NCBI RefSeq assembly: GCF_013911645.1
Contig: NZ_JACESV010000002.1
Location: forward strand, 1,220,774-1,284,773
Origin: Allomuricauda sp.
Lineage (GTDB): Bacteria > Bacteroidota > Bacteroidia > Flavobacteriales > Flavobacteriaceae
Direction: 5' to 3'
DNA: 64,000 nucleotides
The notes beneath the pieces are model-generated. The model worked only from the letters and a program-made list of their open reading frames with translations, made no database searches and had not been told where the DNA came from. Positions 8,233-16,991 of the stretch are shown in pieces. The stretch's first letter is position 1, and each line of letters starts with the position of its first letter. Made by a program: the position numbers and the translations under genes.

Positions 8233-10056
8233 ATGTCTGAAGTAGCCCATGTAAATCACGATGATCACCACGATGATCACGGACATCACCATAAGGAAAC
8301 CTTCATAACAAAATATATTTTCAGTCAGGACCACAAGATGATATCCAAGCAATATCTCATTACGGGTCTGATCATGGGATTCATAGGTATAGCCATGTCA
8401 TTGTTGTTTAGAATGCAATTGGCTTGGCCAGGCGAATCTTTCGGTATTTTTGAAGCTGTTTTGGGCAAATGGGCCCCAGACGGTGTAATGGATGCCGATA
8501 TCTATTTGGCATTGGTTACCATTCACGGTACATTAATGGTGTTCTTTGTATTAACGCAGGGATTGAGTGGTACTTTCAGTAACCTGTTGATTCCATTGCA
8601 AATCGGTGCACGGGATATGGCTTCCGGTTTCATGAACATGCTTTCGTACTGGATGTTCTTTGTCTCATCCGTAATCATGATTAGTTCCTTGTTTGTGGAA
8701 GCTGGGCCTGCAGCTGCAGGTTGGACCATATATCCACCATTGAGTGCACTGCCCATGGCTCAGCCAGGTTCTGGTATGGGTATGACCCTTTGGTTGGTAT
8801 CCATGGCCATATTTATTGCATCTTCATTGTTGGGATCGTTGAACTACATTGTTACGGTAATCAACCTAAGAACAAAGGGAATGTCCATGACACGCTTGCC
8901 TTTGACAATTTGGACATTTTTTGTGACCGCAATAATCGGTGTAGTTTCGTTCCCGGTATTGCTTTCGGCAGCCTTGTTGTTGATTATGGACAGAAGTTTT
9001 GGTACATCGTTCTTCTTGTCGGATATCTTTATTCAAGGTGAAGTATTGCATTATCAAGGGGGGTCCCCGGTATTGTACGAACACTTGTTCTGGTTCTTGG
9101 GTCACCCGGAAGTATATATCGTTATTCTTCCTGCTATGGGAATAGTTTCGGAGGTAATGGCCGTTAATGCACGTAAACCAATTTTTGGATATCGGGCGAT
9201 GATTGCCTCTGTTCTGGCCATTGCATTTTTATCCACTATAGTATGGGGCCACCACATGTTCGTGTCCGGTATGAATCCGTTTTTGGGGTCAGTATTTACG
9301 TTTACGACACTTTTGATAGCTATTCCTTCTGCGGTGAAGGCATTTAACTGGATTACCACCTTATGGAAGGGTAATCTCCAGCTCAATCCTGGAATGCTCT
9401 TTTCAATAGGTATGGTGTCCACTTTCATTACAGGTGGTTTAACAGGTATCATTTTAGGTGACAGTACGCTCGATATCAACGTTCACGATACATACTTCGT
9501 TGTTGCCCACTTCCATTTGGTAATGGGTATATCCGCCCTGTATGGTATGTTTGCGGGCATTTATCATTGGTTCCCAAAAATGTTCCATGGAAGAATGATG
9601 AACAAAAATTTGGGTTATGTCCACTTTTGGATTACTGCAGTTTGTTCCTACGGTGTCTTTTTCCCAATGCATTTTGTGGGTATGGCCGGTGTGCCAAGAC
9701 GTTACTATGAGAATACGGCGTTCCCAATGTTCGATGAACTGACCAATGTACAGGTTTTGATGACCGTGTTTGCGATTATTGCTGGTTTTGCCCAGTTAAT
9801 ATTCGTTTACAACTTTATCTCCAGTATTTTCTATGGTAAAAAAGGACCTGTTAATCCATGGGGTGCCAATACATTGGAATGGACAACCCCTCAAGAGCAT
9901 ATTCACGGTAACTGGCCGGGAGAAATTCCACATGTTTACCGTTGGGCTTACGATTATAGCAAAACATACGAAAATGGAGAGTACATTATTGCAGGGCAGG
10001 ATTTTGTTCCGCAAAACGTTCCGCTTCAAGAGAACGAAGAAGAACTCAACCATTAA
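8233..10056 (+). CDS. ctaD: Cytochrome c oxidase subunit I
   Basis: Catalytic subunit of the heme-copper oxidase, reducing O2 to water and pumping protons. All expected ligands can be read: HGTLMVFFV (low-spin heme), GHPEVYI (CuB His and the cross-linked Tyr), WGHHMF (two more CuB His) and HDTYFVVAHFHLVMG (hemes a3 and a). The GHPEVY tyrosine and overall pattern indicate an A-type oxidase. The extreme N-terminus is His/Asp rich (NHDDHHDDHGHHHK), which may bind metal or be a linker. The length, 607 residues, is normal. A hairpin terminator follows 25 bp downstream, so this is the end of the act-cta operon. Confidence 0.97.
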   Translation: MSEVAHVNHDDHHDDHGHHHKETFITKYIFSQDHKMISKQYLITGLIMGFIGIAMSLLFRMQLAWPGESFGIFEAVLGKWAPDGVMDADIYLALVTIHGTLMVFFVLTQGLSGTFSNLLIPLQIGARDMASGFMNMLSYWMFFVSSVIMISSLFVEAGPAAAGWTIYPPLSALPMAQPGSGMGMTLWLVSMAIFIASSLLGSLNYIVTVINLRTKGMSMTRLPLTIWTFFVTAIIGVVSFPVLLSAALLLIMDRSFGTSFFLSDIFIQGEVLHYQGGSPVLYEHLFWFLGHPEVYIVILPAMGIVSEVMAVNARKPIFGYRAMIASVLAIAFLSTIVWGHHMFVSGMNPFLGSVFTFTTLLIAIPSAVKAFNWITTLWKGNLQLNPGMLFSIGMVSTFITGGLTGIILGDSTLDINVHDTYFVVAHFHLVMGISALYGMFAGIYHWFPKMFHGRMMNKNLGYVHFWITAVCSYGVFFPMHFVGMAGVPRRYYENTAFPMFDELTNVQVLMTVFAIIAGFAQLIFVYNFISSIFYGKKGPVNPWGANTLEWTTPQEHIHGNWPGEIPHVYRWAYDYSKTYENGEYIIAGQDFVPQNVPLQENEEELNH

Positions 10057-10080
10057 GATTACATTTATATTAGTGAGAAG

Positions 10081-10109
10081 GCCCGTCCGTTTTTGGATGG
10101 GCTTTTTTT
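10081..10109 (+). terminator. Rho-independent terminator after the act-cta operon
   Basis: An 8-bp stem GCCCGTCC/GGATGGGC with one G-T pair and a 6-nt loop, followed by seven T residues. It lies 25 bp after the subunit I stop codon and separates the respiratory operon from the next gene. Confidence 0.85.
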
Positions 10110-10178
10110 GTTGGAATAGATTTTGAAGTGAATTGCATATCTTTAAAAAGCATTTCCCACTTCAAAAAGATAACCATC

Positions 10179-11003
10179 ATGAAAAAGTTACTAATCCTAC
10201 TGTTGATATTAACCCCGATACTTTCCATTGCTCAACGTAAACCTAAAATAAAAGGCAGTAGAATCGTTACTGAAATAAGCGAGGAACTTCCGCCCTTTAA
10301 TGCCATTATGTTGACTGATGACCTTGAAATTACACTGAATAAGGCGTTGGGGCCAAGCTATCACCTTATCGCTGATGACAATTTGGTGGACATTCTCAAG
10401 TTTGAAGTGGAAGACGGTACTTTGGTAATCAGTTCTTATTACAATATTACGGCCAAAAAAGAACTGCAAATAACCGTTAACTATACCGAACTGCAGGCAA
10501 TCACCTTAAAAAATGGTAGTATTCTCTCCAAGGATGTAATTCAATCCAACGAATTGTTTGTGGATGGGTTCAACAATACTAAACTCGACATAAAGGCCAA
10601 TGCTGCCGTAATGGATATAAATCTGGAAGATACAAGCAGCGGAGATTTTCATGTGGAAGTAGATTCTTTGAATATTAACCTGAACAAAAGGGCGCAAGCC
10701 TATGTTTATGCCCAACTCAATACTGGAGCATTGGATCTCGAGGACAATTCCTCCTTGACCATGGAGGGCACATCCGAACGATTACAGGTAAATTTACTGC
10801 AATCTGCCAAGTACAGGGGCGAAAGTATGCAAATAGGCTCCTGTACACTTAAGATTACCGGAAATGCCAATGCCAGGGTGTACGCATTTGGAGATATTAA
10901 TATTAACGCCACGGGAAATTCCGGAATATACCTTTATGGAACCCCAAAAATTACCATATCGGAGTTTTTGAATACCTCCCAACTAATCAAAAAGGAAGAA
11001 TAA
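10179..11003 (+). CDS. Secreted DUF2807-type (GIN domain) protein, function unknown
   Basis: A 274-residue exported protein with a signal peptide (MKKLLILLLILTPILSIAQ) and a beta-rich body of short repeating hydrophobic/polar strands, typical of the DUF2807 putative autotransporter head family. The recurring pattern (LTVNYTELQAITLKNGS-like strands, then asparagine-rich turns) suggests a beta-helix or stacked sheet. The frame is open back to a GTG at 10128, but a near-consensus -7 element TATCTTTA at 10138-10145 and the signal peptide favour the ATG at 10179. It converges on the acyl-CoA oxidase-like gene, with only 3 bp between the two stop codons. No specific function can be assigned. Confidence 0.75.
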   Translation: MKKLLILLLILTPILSIAQRKPKIKGSRIVTEISEELPPFNAIMLTDDLEITLNKALGPSYHLIADDNLVDILKFEVEDGTLVISSYYNITAKKELQITVNYTELQAITLKNGSILSKDVIQSNELFVDGFNNTKLDIKANAAVMDINLEDTSSGDFHVEVDSLNINLNKRAQAYVYAQLNTGALDLEDNSSLTMEGTSERLQVNLLQSAKYRGESMQIGSCTLKITGNANARVYAFGDININATGNSGIYLYGTPKITISEFLNTSQLIKKEE

Positions 11004-11006
11004 AAA

Positions 11007-13259
11007 TTACTTTGTGATCGGGGCGGTTAGGCAATGTTCTGGAATGCCAAAACCATCCACCAAGACTTCGATATGCGGTCTGAGCTCAGTTGATAACCTC
11101 TCTACCCGTTGTCGGATCGCTTTTGATTTTGTTCCGCCTATATACCCCTGTTCCAAAAACCATTTGGCATCCTTGTTAATTTGATCGAGTGCATAGAGAC
11201 AGCCTACCTTCTCCAGTAATGCACGGTATTTTAAATCTTCCAGTTGTTGATAGTGATCACAGAAGATGTTGTAAGCCAATTCCACACTGTAGGCTTTTCC
11301 CAAAGCCAATAAATGGGTCTGTACCTTTAAGAAAGCTTGATAGGATGGAATCCCTTTTTTAATATAGTTTCGAATCCGCATTGCCAAGCTATAGGTCAAT
11401 CTTCGGGTACGATAGTCAAAAGCATGCTTATGGAACTTTGGATTGTAAAGATGCTCGGCATCAACTTTGTTGGAGTACAACGGATTAATGGCTGTCAGTT
11501 TATCCGAAAGCTGTGTTTGCAAAAGTTTTAAAACCGATGCAAAACCTGCACTGTTGAATTCGGCCCTAAAATCGGAAAGAATACCCTTGGCCGCCAGTTG
11601 CAGTAATACGGTGTTGTCACCTTCAAATGTGGTAAAAATATCCACGTCGCCTTTTAAATCGGCAATTCGGTTCTCCAATAAATACCCTTTTCCACCGCAT
11701 GCCTCTCGACATTCTTGGATAGTTTCATTGGCAAACCAGGTTATAATGGATTTTAAACCAGCCACTTGGGTTTCAATTTTTCTTTTATCGGGTTGGGATT
11801 CATCACTGTAACGTTTCATCATCTCTTCCAGGGTAAAATGGTACACATAAGCGCCAGCAATCTCCGGAGTAAGCCTTAGTTGATGCGTGGGATAGTCCAT
11901 GATCAAATCTTCTTGTACCTTCACATTATCATTGAACTGCCTGCGGTTCAGGGCATATTTTACAGCGATGGACAAGGCCATTTTGCTTCCCCCCAATGCG
12001 CCACGGGCCACACAAATACGTCCGCCGACCAAAGTTCCCAGCATGGTAAAAAATCGCTTGTTCGGATTTTTTATGGAGGAAAAGTAGGTTCCATCATCCC
12101 GTATTTCGCCATATTTGTTGAGCAGGTTTTCTCGTGGTACCTTTACGTTGTTAAACCAGATTTTTCCATTATCAACGCCATTTAACCCCAACTTGTACCC
12201 ATTGTCCTCAACGGTAATGCCTTTCAAAGTATCATGATTTTCATTTCTGAGGGGAACCAAAATGGCGTGGACCCCCTCATTTTTACCATTTACAATCAAT
12301 TGGGCGAAAACGGTGGCCATTTTGGAATGTAAGGCATTGCCAATGTATTCTTTGTTGTCATTTTTTCCAGGGGTGTGTATAATAATGGAATCGGATGCTT
12401 TTTCGTAGGAGGCAGTAGTCTTTATGCCTCTAACGTTGGAACCGTGTCCCGTTTCCGTCATGGCAAAACAACCCAATAGTTTGGTTTCCCCGGCTTGGGT
12501 CAAGTATTCATCGTGATGTTTTTTTGTTCCCAATTTCTGGATACTTCCTCCAAAAAGACCAAACTGTACCCCAAACTTTACCGCCAAACTGCCATCCACG
12601 AACATCAGATGTTCAAAAATAGCTGCGTAGGCGGGCATGTTTCCCGTTCCTCCATACGCATTGGGGTAGGCCATAGCGCCGTACCCTGCTTCTCCCAAAA
12701 GCTGGACTTGATGCAAAACCCTGTTCCTAAAATCTTCTTTGTGTCTTAAAACCTGCCATGAAAAATCGGGCTTGTCCAAAAAACACCTGAACTCATCAAC
12801 CACATTAGCATGTTCTCCCTTTAAAATTTCATCTAGAATGTTGGCGTCATATTCATCGGAAGTTTTTTCATGCACTACTTCCACATCAAACAAATGGTTG
12901 TAATGGTTGGGCTGTATGCCCAAATGGACTTCAATATGTTTTAAATGATCGTTCAGATTTTCACCATTGACCAAGCGTTGGCTAAGGGAAGAAAGAGGGT
13001 AGGTGTCGCTTTCGATCAATTTTACCTTGGAATTGGCAATGGTCTGCTTCCAGTTCTTGATTTCATCATCAAAAGGAGGGGCATCTTTTTTTAACCATCT
13101 CTGTAATTGATGTTTTTCATCCGCATTCAAAGATGCATCAAGTTCAATCACTTTTTGTACGACCGAAATTTCTGAAGCGGACAGCAAATCATCGGACCAA
13201 ATCACATAGAAAAAAGGGATGTATTGTAGAATTCCAGAGGAATAATCTGTGGCAATCAT
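11007..13259 (-). CDS. Acyl-CoA oxidase/dehydrogenase family flavoenzyme
   Basis: A 750-residue FAD enzyme of the acyl-CoA dehydrogenase superfamily, expected to introduce the 2,3-double bond in fatty acyl-CoA during beta-oxidation. Seen: GCFAMTETGHGSNVRG (flavin-binding region near residue 265), KIWFNNVKVPRENLL, GRICVARGALGGSKMAL, CGGKGYL, and FEGDNTVLLQLAAKG, whose Glu is at the position of the catalytic base in acyl-CoA oxidases. The length and motifs resemble eukaryotic-type acyl-CoA oxidases more than the ~380-residue dehydrogenases. Whether it uses O2 or an electron-transfer flavoprotein cannot be read from sequence. It is monocistronic, between DUF2807 (convergent) and ruvB (divergent). 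Confidence 0.85.
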   Translation of the reverse strand: MIATDYSSGILQYIPFFYVIWSDDLLSASEISVVQKVIELDASLNADEKHQLQRWLKKDAPPFDDEIKNWKQTIANSKVKLIESDTYPLSSLSQRLVNGENLNDHLKHIEVHLGIQPNHYNHLFDVEVVHEKTSDEYDANILDEILKGEHANVVDEFRCFLDKPDFSWQVLRHKEDFRNRVLHQVQLLGEAGYGAMAYPNAYGGTGNMPAYAAIFEHLMFVDGSLAVKFGVQFGLFGGSIQKLGTKKHHDEYLTQAGETKLLGCFAMTETGHGSNVRGIKTTASYEKASDSIIIHTPGKNDNKEYIGNALHSKMATVFAQLIVNGKNEGVHAILVPLRNENHDTLKGITVEDNGYKLGLNGVDNGKIWFNNVKVPRENLLNKYGEIRDDGTYFSSIKNPNKRFFTMLGTLVGGRICVARGALGGSKMALSIAVKYALNRRQFNDNVKVQEDLIMDYPTHQLRLTPEIAGAYVYHFTLEEMMKRYSDESQPDKRKIETQVAGLKSIITWFANETIQECREACGGKGYLLENRIADLKGDVDIFTTFEGDNTVLLQLAAKGILSDFRAEFNSAGFASVLKLLQTQLSDKLTAINPLYSNKVDAEHLYNPKFHKHAFDYRTRRLTYSLAMRIRNYIKKGIPSYQAFLKVQTHLLALGKAYSVELAYNIFCDHYQQLEDLKYRALLEKVGCLYALDQINKDAKWFLEQGYIGGTKSKAIRQRVERLSTELRPHIEVLVDGFGIPEHCLTAPITK

Positions 13260-13371
13260 ATAAAGTTGTGTTGATGCATTTATACTTTTCTAAGGTAAGG
13301 TTTAGATTTTTAAGTTCCATCTCTACGGGTATTTTTGTGGATATGGTTTTAGGCGGATAGGGTTTTCAGTT

Positions 13372-13379
13372 ATATTTGT
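13372..13379 (+). promoter_or_regulatory. Putative -7 promoter element for ruvB
   Basis: TATATTTG matches the Bacteroidota -7 consensus TAnnTTTG and lies 6 bp before the ruvB ATG, which implies a very short leader. A second match, TATTTTTG, is at 13331-13338. No good -33 TTTG was found at the usual distance. Confidence 0.45.
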
Positions 13380-13385
13380 TGCACT

Positions 13386-14408
13386 ATGAACGAGAATTTA
13401 GATCCAACAGGCGAAAATCTTTCCCCGGAAGAATTCGATATAGAAAGAGCTCTACGGCCCGTTAGTTTTGATGACTTTACCGGGCAGGCACGGGTATTGG
13501 AAAACCTCAAGATTTTTGTGCAAGCAGCCAACCTAAGGGGCGAAGCCTTGGATCATACACTTTTTCATGGCCCTCCAGGGCTTGGCAAGACCACCTTGGC
13601 CCATATTTTGGCCAACGAACTTGGTGTGAACATTAAAGTTACCTCTGGCCCTGTTTTGGACAAACCGGGAGATTTGGCAGGACTGTTGACCAATCTGGAA
13701 GAACGCGACGTCCTTTTTATTGATGAAATCCATAGGTTAAGTCCCATTGTGGAAGAATATCTGTATTCCGCCATGGAAGATTATAAGATCGATATTATGA
13801 TTGAATCGGGCCCCAACGCCCGTTCCGTTCAAATTAACCTTAGTCCGTTTACCTTGATAGGGGCCACCACTAGGTCTGGATTGCTTACAGCCCCCATGCG
13901 GGCAAGATTTGGAATTCAGAGCCGGTTGGAATATTACAACACCGAGCTGTTGTCCACCATTGTGGAACGTAGTGCGGAAATACTTAAGGTGCCCATTACA
14001 AACGATGCAGCCATAGAAATTGCAGGACGAAGCAGGGGAACCCCCAGAATATGCAACGCACTCTTGCGCAGGGTACGGGATTTTGCACAGATCAAGGGGA
14101 ATGGAAACATAGACTTGGAAATTTCCCAGTTCGGGTTAAAGGCCCTAAACGTAGATGCCCACGGTTTGGATGAAATGGATAATAAAATATTGACCACCAT
14201 TATAGATAAATTCAAGGGAGGGCCCGTTGGTATCACCACTTTGGCGACAGCTGTGTCCGAAAGTGCAGAGACCTTGGAAGAAGTGTACGAACCTTTTTTG
14301 ATTCAGCAAGGTTTTATAATGCGAACCCCAAGAGGGCGAGAAGTCACCGAACTTGCATATAGACATTTGGGCAAGGTGAAAGGGGGTACGCAGGGAGGTT
14401 TGTTTTAA
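13386..14408 (+). CDS. ruvB: Holliday junction branch migration helicase RuvB
   Basis: AAA+ motor of the RuvABC complex that drives branch migration of Holliday junctions. Walker [13 protein letters not shown] near residue 60, Walker [10 protein letters not shown], sensor segment [16 protein letters not shown] and a C-terminal winged-helix region ([20 protein letters not shown]) are all present. The length, 340 residues, is standard. Its partner ruvA is 7.7 kb downstream on the same strand, so the two are not in one operon. The accessory block begins 205 bp downstream; that gap holds no recognisable element. Confidence 0.97.
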   Translation: MNENLDPTGENLSPEEFDIERALRPVSFDDFTGQARVLENLKIFVQAANLRGEALDHTLFHGPPGLGKTTLAHILANELGVNIKVTSGPVLDKPGDLAGLLTNLEERDVLFIDEIHRLSPIVEEYLYSAMEDYKIDIMIESGPNARSVQINLSPFTLIGATTRSGLLTAPMRARFGIQSRLEYYNTELLSTIVERSAEILKVPITNDAAIEIAGRSRGTPRICNALLRRVRDFAQIKGNGNIDLEISQFGLKALNVDAHGLDEMDNKILTTIIDKFKGGPVGITTLATAVSESAETLEEVYEPFLIQQGFIMRTPRGREVTELAYRHLGKVKGGTQGGLF

Positions 14409-14612
14409 CCCCATTTTACCTACATAAAAATTCTTAGTGAAAAAGCACCCTGTTGTACCATAACTTTTTGTACTTTAATAGGATTCTTTGATTATAAGGG
14501 CTTTATTTTTTGGATACATGGCCCTGCCCAATATAATCATTGATGATATACACTGAACTTCCCAAATATTTACCATTAAAGCTGTATGCTAGTGGTGAAA
14601 TTATAGGGAACA

Positions 14613-15683
14613 ATGAATAAACACTCTAAAAAAAACAATGTCCCCGAAAAGGGAGATTTCCAATCCTTATCTCAGCAAATAAGAAGATTGTGCATGCAAA
14701 TCGGTATATGCATGGGGCTGATCATTGTTTTGGCATTTGCTGTTCTTATGGCAGGGGTTGGATTCGGAGCGAATAATCATCAAGTGGAGTTCCCCGACGA
14801 TGTGTATTACATGGACTATAATGTGAACAATCTTCCATTTTCCGGAAAAAACGAAGAAATCAAGTTGGGTTTCGATATTTTCAGGAATACATCGCTTCAT
14901 ATTGGCCCCAAACAAAAGGATTCTTCAAAAGCATTTGCACGAAATAATTTGGCCTGTGCCAGTTGTCATTTAAACGGCGGCACCAAGCCCTATGCAGCTC
15001 CTTTGATCGGAGTCGTTAAACGCTTTCCCCAGTTTCGCGGGCGCGAAAACAAAATGGGAACCATTGAGGAACGCATCAATGGATGTATGGAACGAAGCAT
15101 GAATGGCAGGACAATGCCGGAATCCAGCGTTGAAATGCAAGCTCTTATTGCTTATATGGATTGGTTGGGCAGAGCAGCTCCATCAAACGGTAAAATAGAA
15201 GGGCAAGGTTTTTTGACCATTGAAATCCCTGATAGGGCCGTGGATTTACAGCATGGAGAACAGGTTTTTGTCAAAAATTGTGTGGAATGTCATGGCGCGG
15301 ATGGGCAAGGAGAGTCCCAAGCAGATGGCACTTATCTCTACCCGCCATTGTGGGGAAACGATTCTTACAATAATGGCGCCGGCATGACACGTGTGATTAC
15401 CGCCGCACAGTTTATAAAAGGGAATATGCCCTACGGAACCACATTCGATAACCCTGTACTTACCGATGCTGAAGCATATGATGTAGCTGGATACATCAAT
15501 CAAAAATTGAGACCGACAAAGCCCAATAGAGAGGCAGACTTTCCAGATCTGGTCAAAAAGCCCGTATCCACTCCCTATGGTCCCTACCTGGACCCTTTTT
15601 CTGAGGAACAACATCAGTTAGGACCTTTCCAGCCTATTATGGAGTATTACCAAAAAGAATATCAATTAAGTAAATCCAAATAA
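14613..15683 (+). CDS. Membrane-anchored diheme cytochrome c, TsdA-like
   Basis: A 356-residue periplasmic c-type cytochrome anchored by one N-terminal helix (residues about 28-52). Two heme sites are visible, CASCH at 115-119 and CVECH at 223-227. Between them, ERINGCMERSMNG places a cysteine (C158) in the setting that supplies the unusual His/Cys heme ligation in thiosulfate dehydrogenase TsdA. Met272 in NMPYG could ligate heme 2. By homology it may oxidise thiosulfate to tetrathionate or do the reverse; other sulfur substrates are possible. Its placement beside two DsrE-like genes supports a sulfur-related role. The cytochrome call is firm, the substrate is inferred. Confidence 0.8.
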   Translation: MNKHSKKNNVPEKGDFQSLSQQIRRLCMQIGICMGLIIVLAFAVLMAGVGFGANNHQVEFPDDVYYMDYNVNNLPFSGKNEEIKLGFDIFRNTSLHIGPKQKDSSKAFARNNLACASCHLNGGTKPYAAPLIGVVKRFPQFRGRENKMGTIEERINGCMERSMNGRTMPESSVEMQALIAYMDWLGRAAPSNGKIEGQGFLTIEIPDRAVDLQHGEQVFVKNCVECHGADGQGESQADGTYLYPPLWGNDSYNNGAGMTRVITAAQFIKGNMPYGTTFDNPVLTDAEAYDVAGYINQKLRPTKPNREADFPDLVKKPVSTPYGPYLDPFSEEQHQLGPFQPIMEYYQKEYQLSKSK

Positions 15684-15695
15684 ACACTAGTGACA

Positions 15696-16378
15696 ATGAA
15701 AGCAACTACAGCAACAACAAGACGGAATTTTATGGGAGCGATAATGTTGGGTGCCACGGTATCCACATTGTCGGCTTTCACCAATCCTGCTTTTGCGGGA
15801 ATGACGGATTTTACACATTCAGAAATGAATGATGCAGAGGCTTGGATGAAAACAATAAAAGGAAAACATCGCATTGTTTATGATGGCTCGTATCCGCATA
15901 ACGGTTTTCCTATTATTTGGAACTGGGCCTATTACCTATCAAACAATGAAATGGGATCGACCGATGATGAAATTACGGCAATGACCGTTCTAAGGCACGA
16001 CGCCATTCCATTTGCATTGCACGATGATCTTGGAAAGCATATCCGCTCGGTGAAATGTTCCATGTTAAAAAAGCAGATGGAACAGTATATAGCCGTAATC
16101 CATACTACGAACCACAGGAGGGCGATTTTCCGTTACCGGCCATTCAAGGAATCAAAGATCTGATGGATAGAGGGGCTATGTTCTGCGTGTGCAATCTGGC
16201 GCTAAATGTGTACAGTGGGGCAGTAGCACAACAAATGGGCAAGGATCCCAATGAAGTTTACGAAGAGTGGAAAGCTGCTGTTCTGCCCGAAATTCAGATT
16301 GTCCCCTCTGGCGTTTGGGCACTGGGCAGGGCCCAAGAGGAAGGCTGTGGATACATTTTTGCAGGAAATACGATTTAA
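15696..16378 (+). pseudogene. Tat-exported DsrE-like protein, interrupted by a -1 frameshift
   Basis: The first frame encodes a Tat signal (TRRNFMG, then a hydrophobic stretch ending PAFAG) and a soluble domain up to about 16031. The homologous continuation (WKAYPLGEMFHVKKADGTVY onward) is in another frame to 16378. Adding one T to the CTT at 16029-16031 would restore a continuous protein of about 228 residues, so a single T seems to have been lost from a T run. The C-terminal segment VPSGVWALGRAQEEGCGYIF matches the end of DsrE-like domains. The ATG at 15696 is preferred over a GTG two codons upstream because the Tat motif follows it. This could be real decay, a phase-variable site or a sequencing error. 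It starts 12 bp after the cytochrome. Confidence 0.75.
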
Positions 16379-16381
16379 AAG

Positions 16382-16792
16382 ATGAAAAACATACTTTTAT
16401 TTTTAGTGATGATGGTGTCAGGATTGACCTTGGCACAAAACGAACCCATCAAAGTAGTATTTGATGTAACCAGCAGTAATCCCGATGTGCATAGAACAGC
16501 GGCCAAGCATTTAAGATTAATGGCCGAAGCTTATCCGGAATCGGAGTTTGAGTTGGTAATTTACAGCGGAGCCTTTAAAATGGTGGATAAAAAATCATCT
16601 GTTGCCGGTGAAACCTTGTCAACTATAGTCAATAGGGACAATGTGTCCATAGTGATTTGTGAACAGACCATGAAAAGGCATAAAATGACCATGGACGATC
16701 TTATTCCCGGAGTAGAATCAGTGCCCGATGGTATTTTTGAGTTGGTCATGAAACAAAAGCAAGGCTGGGGCTATATTAAAGAAGCTCAGTAA
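16382..16792 (+). CDS. Exported DsrE family protein
   Basis: A 136-residue protein with a signal peptide (MKNILLFLVMMVSGLTLAQ) and a DsrE-type fold. The segment VSIVICEQTMKRHKM places a cysteine (about residue 99) where DsrE/TusD-like proteins carry the sulfur-handling cysteine. The end, SVPDGIFELVMKQKQGWGYI, is the family's usual finish. It starts 3 bp after the frameshifted DsrE-like gene, so they share a transcript with the diheme cytochrome. A role in periplasmic sulfur binding or transfer is inferred from family and neighbours. A strong hairpin terminator follows. Confidence 0.8.
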   Translation: MKNILLFLVMMVSGLTLAQNEPIKVVFDVTSSNPDVHRTAAKHLRLMAEAYPESEFELVIYSGAFKMVDKKSSVAGETLSTIVNRDNVSIVICEQTMKRHKMTMDDLIPGVESVPDGIFELVMKQKQGWGYIKEAQ

Positions 16793-16813
16793 TCAACTTG
16801 TTTTTAGTGGATA

Positions 16814-16845
16814 AAAACCGAGGAAAAACCACCTCGGTTTTTTAT
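16814..16845. terminator. Hairpin terminator after the cytochrome-DsrE operon
   Basis: A perfect 10-bp stem, AAAACCGAGG (16814-16823) with CCTCGGTTTT (16832-16841), and an 8-nt loop flanked by A and T runs. It can act in both directions and separates the DsrE gene from the regulator gene. Confidence 0.85.
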
Positions 16846-16848
16846 TTG

Positions 16849-16860
16849 TCACATTTGTGA
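16849..16860. promoter_or_regulatory. Short palindrome upstream of the DUF4242-AraC regulator
   Basis: TCACATTTGTGA is a perfect 5-bp inverted repeat with a 2-bp spacer, 131 bp upstream of the regulator start. It could be an operator for this regulator or for a CRP/FNR-type factor, but a 12-bp palindrome in AT-rich DNA can arise by chance. Confidence 0.25.
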
Positions 16861-16991
16861 TATGTACGGGTTTATTGAAATGAACCAATTTTGCTATTTT
16901 TTGAATCAAATTTTATATTTTGAAACCATATTGTTCTGTTTATTAATGATTTAACACCAATGATGAATTATTTGTACTAGAAAGTTGAATT

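Noticed and set aside
8254..8295. CACGATGATCACC-type short repeat at the start of oxidase subunit I as a possible microsatellite
   Set aside because: It simply encodes the His/Asp-rich N-terminus, has imperfect units and is too short to call a repeat locus.
14409..14612. The 204-bp gap between ruvB and the diheme cytochrome as a possible regulatory RNA or small gene
   Set aside because: No open frame of note, no strong hairpin and no full promoter match was found.
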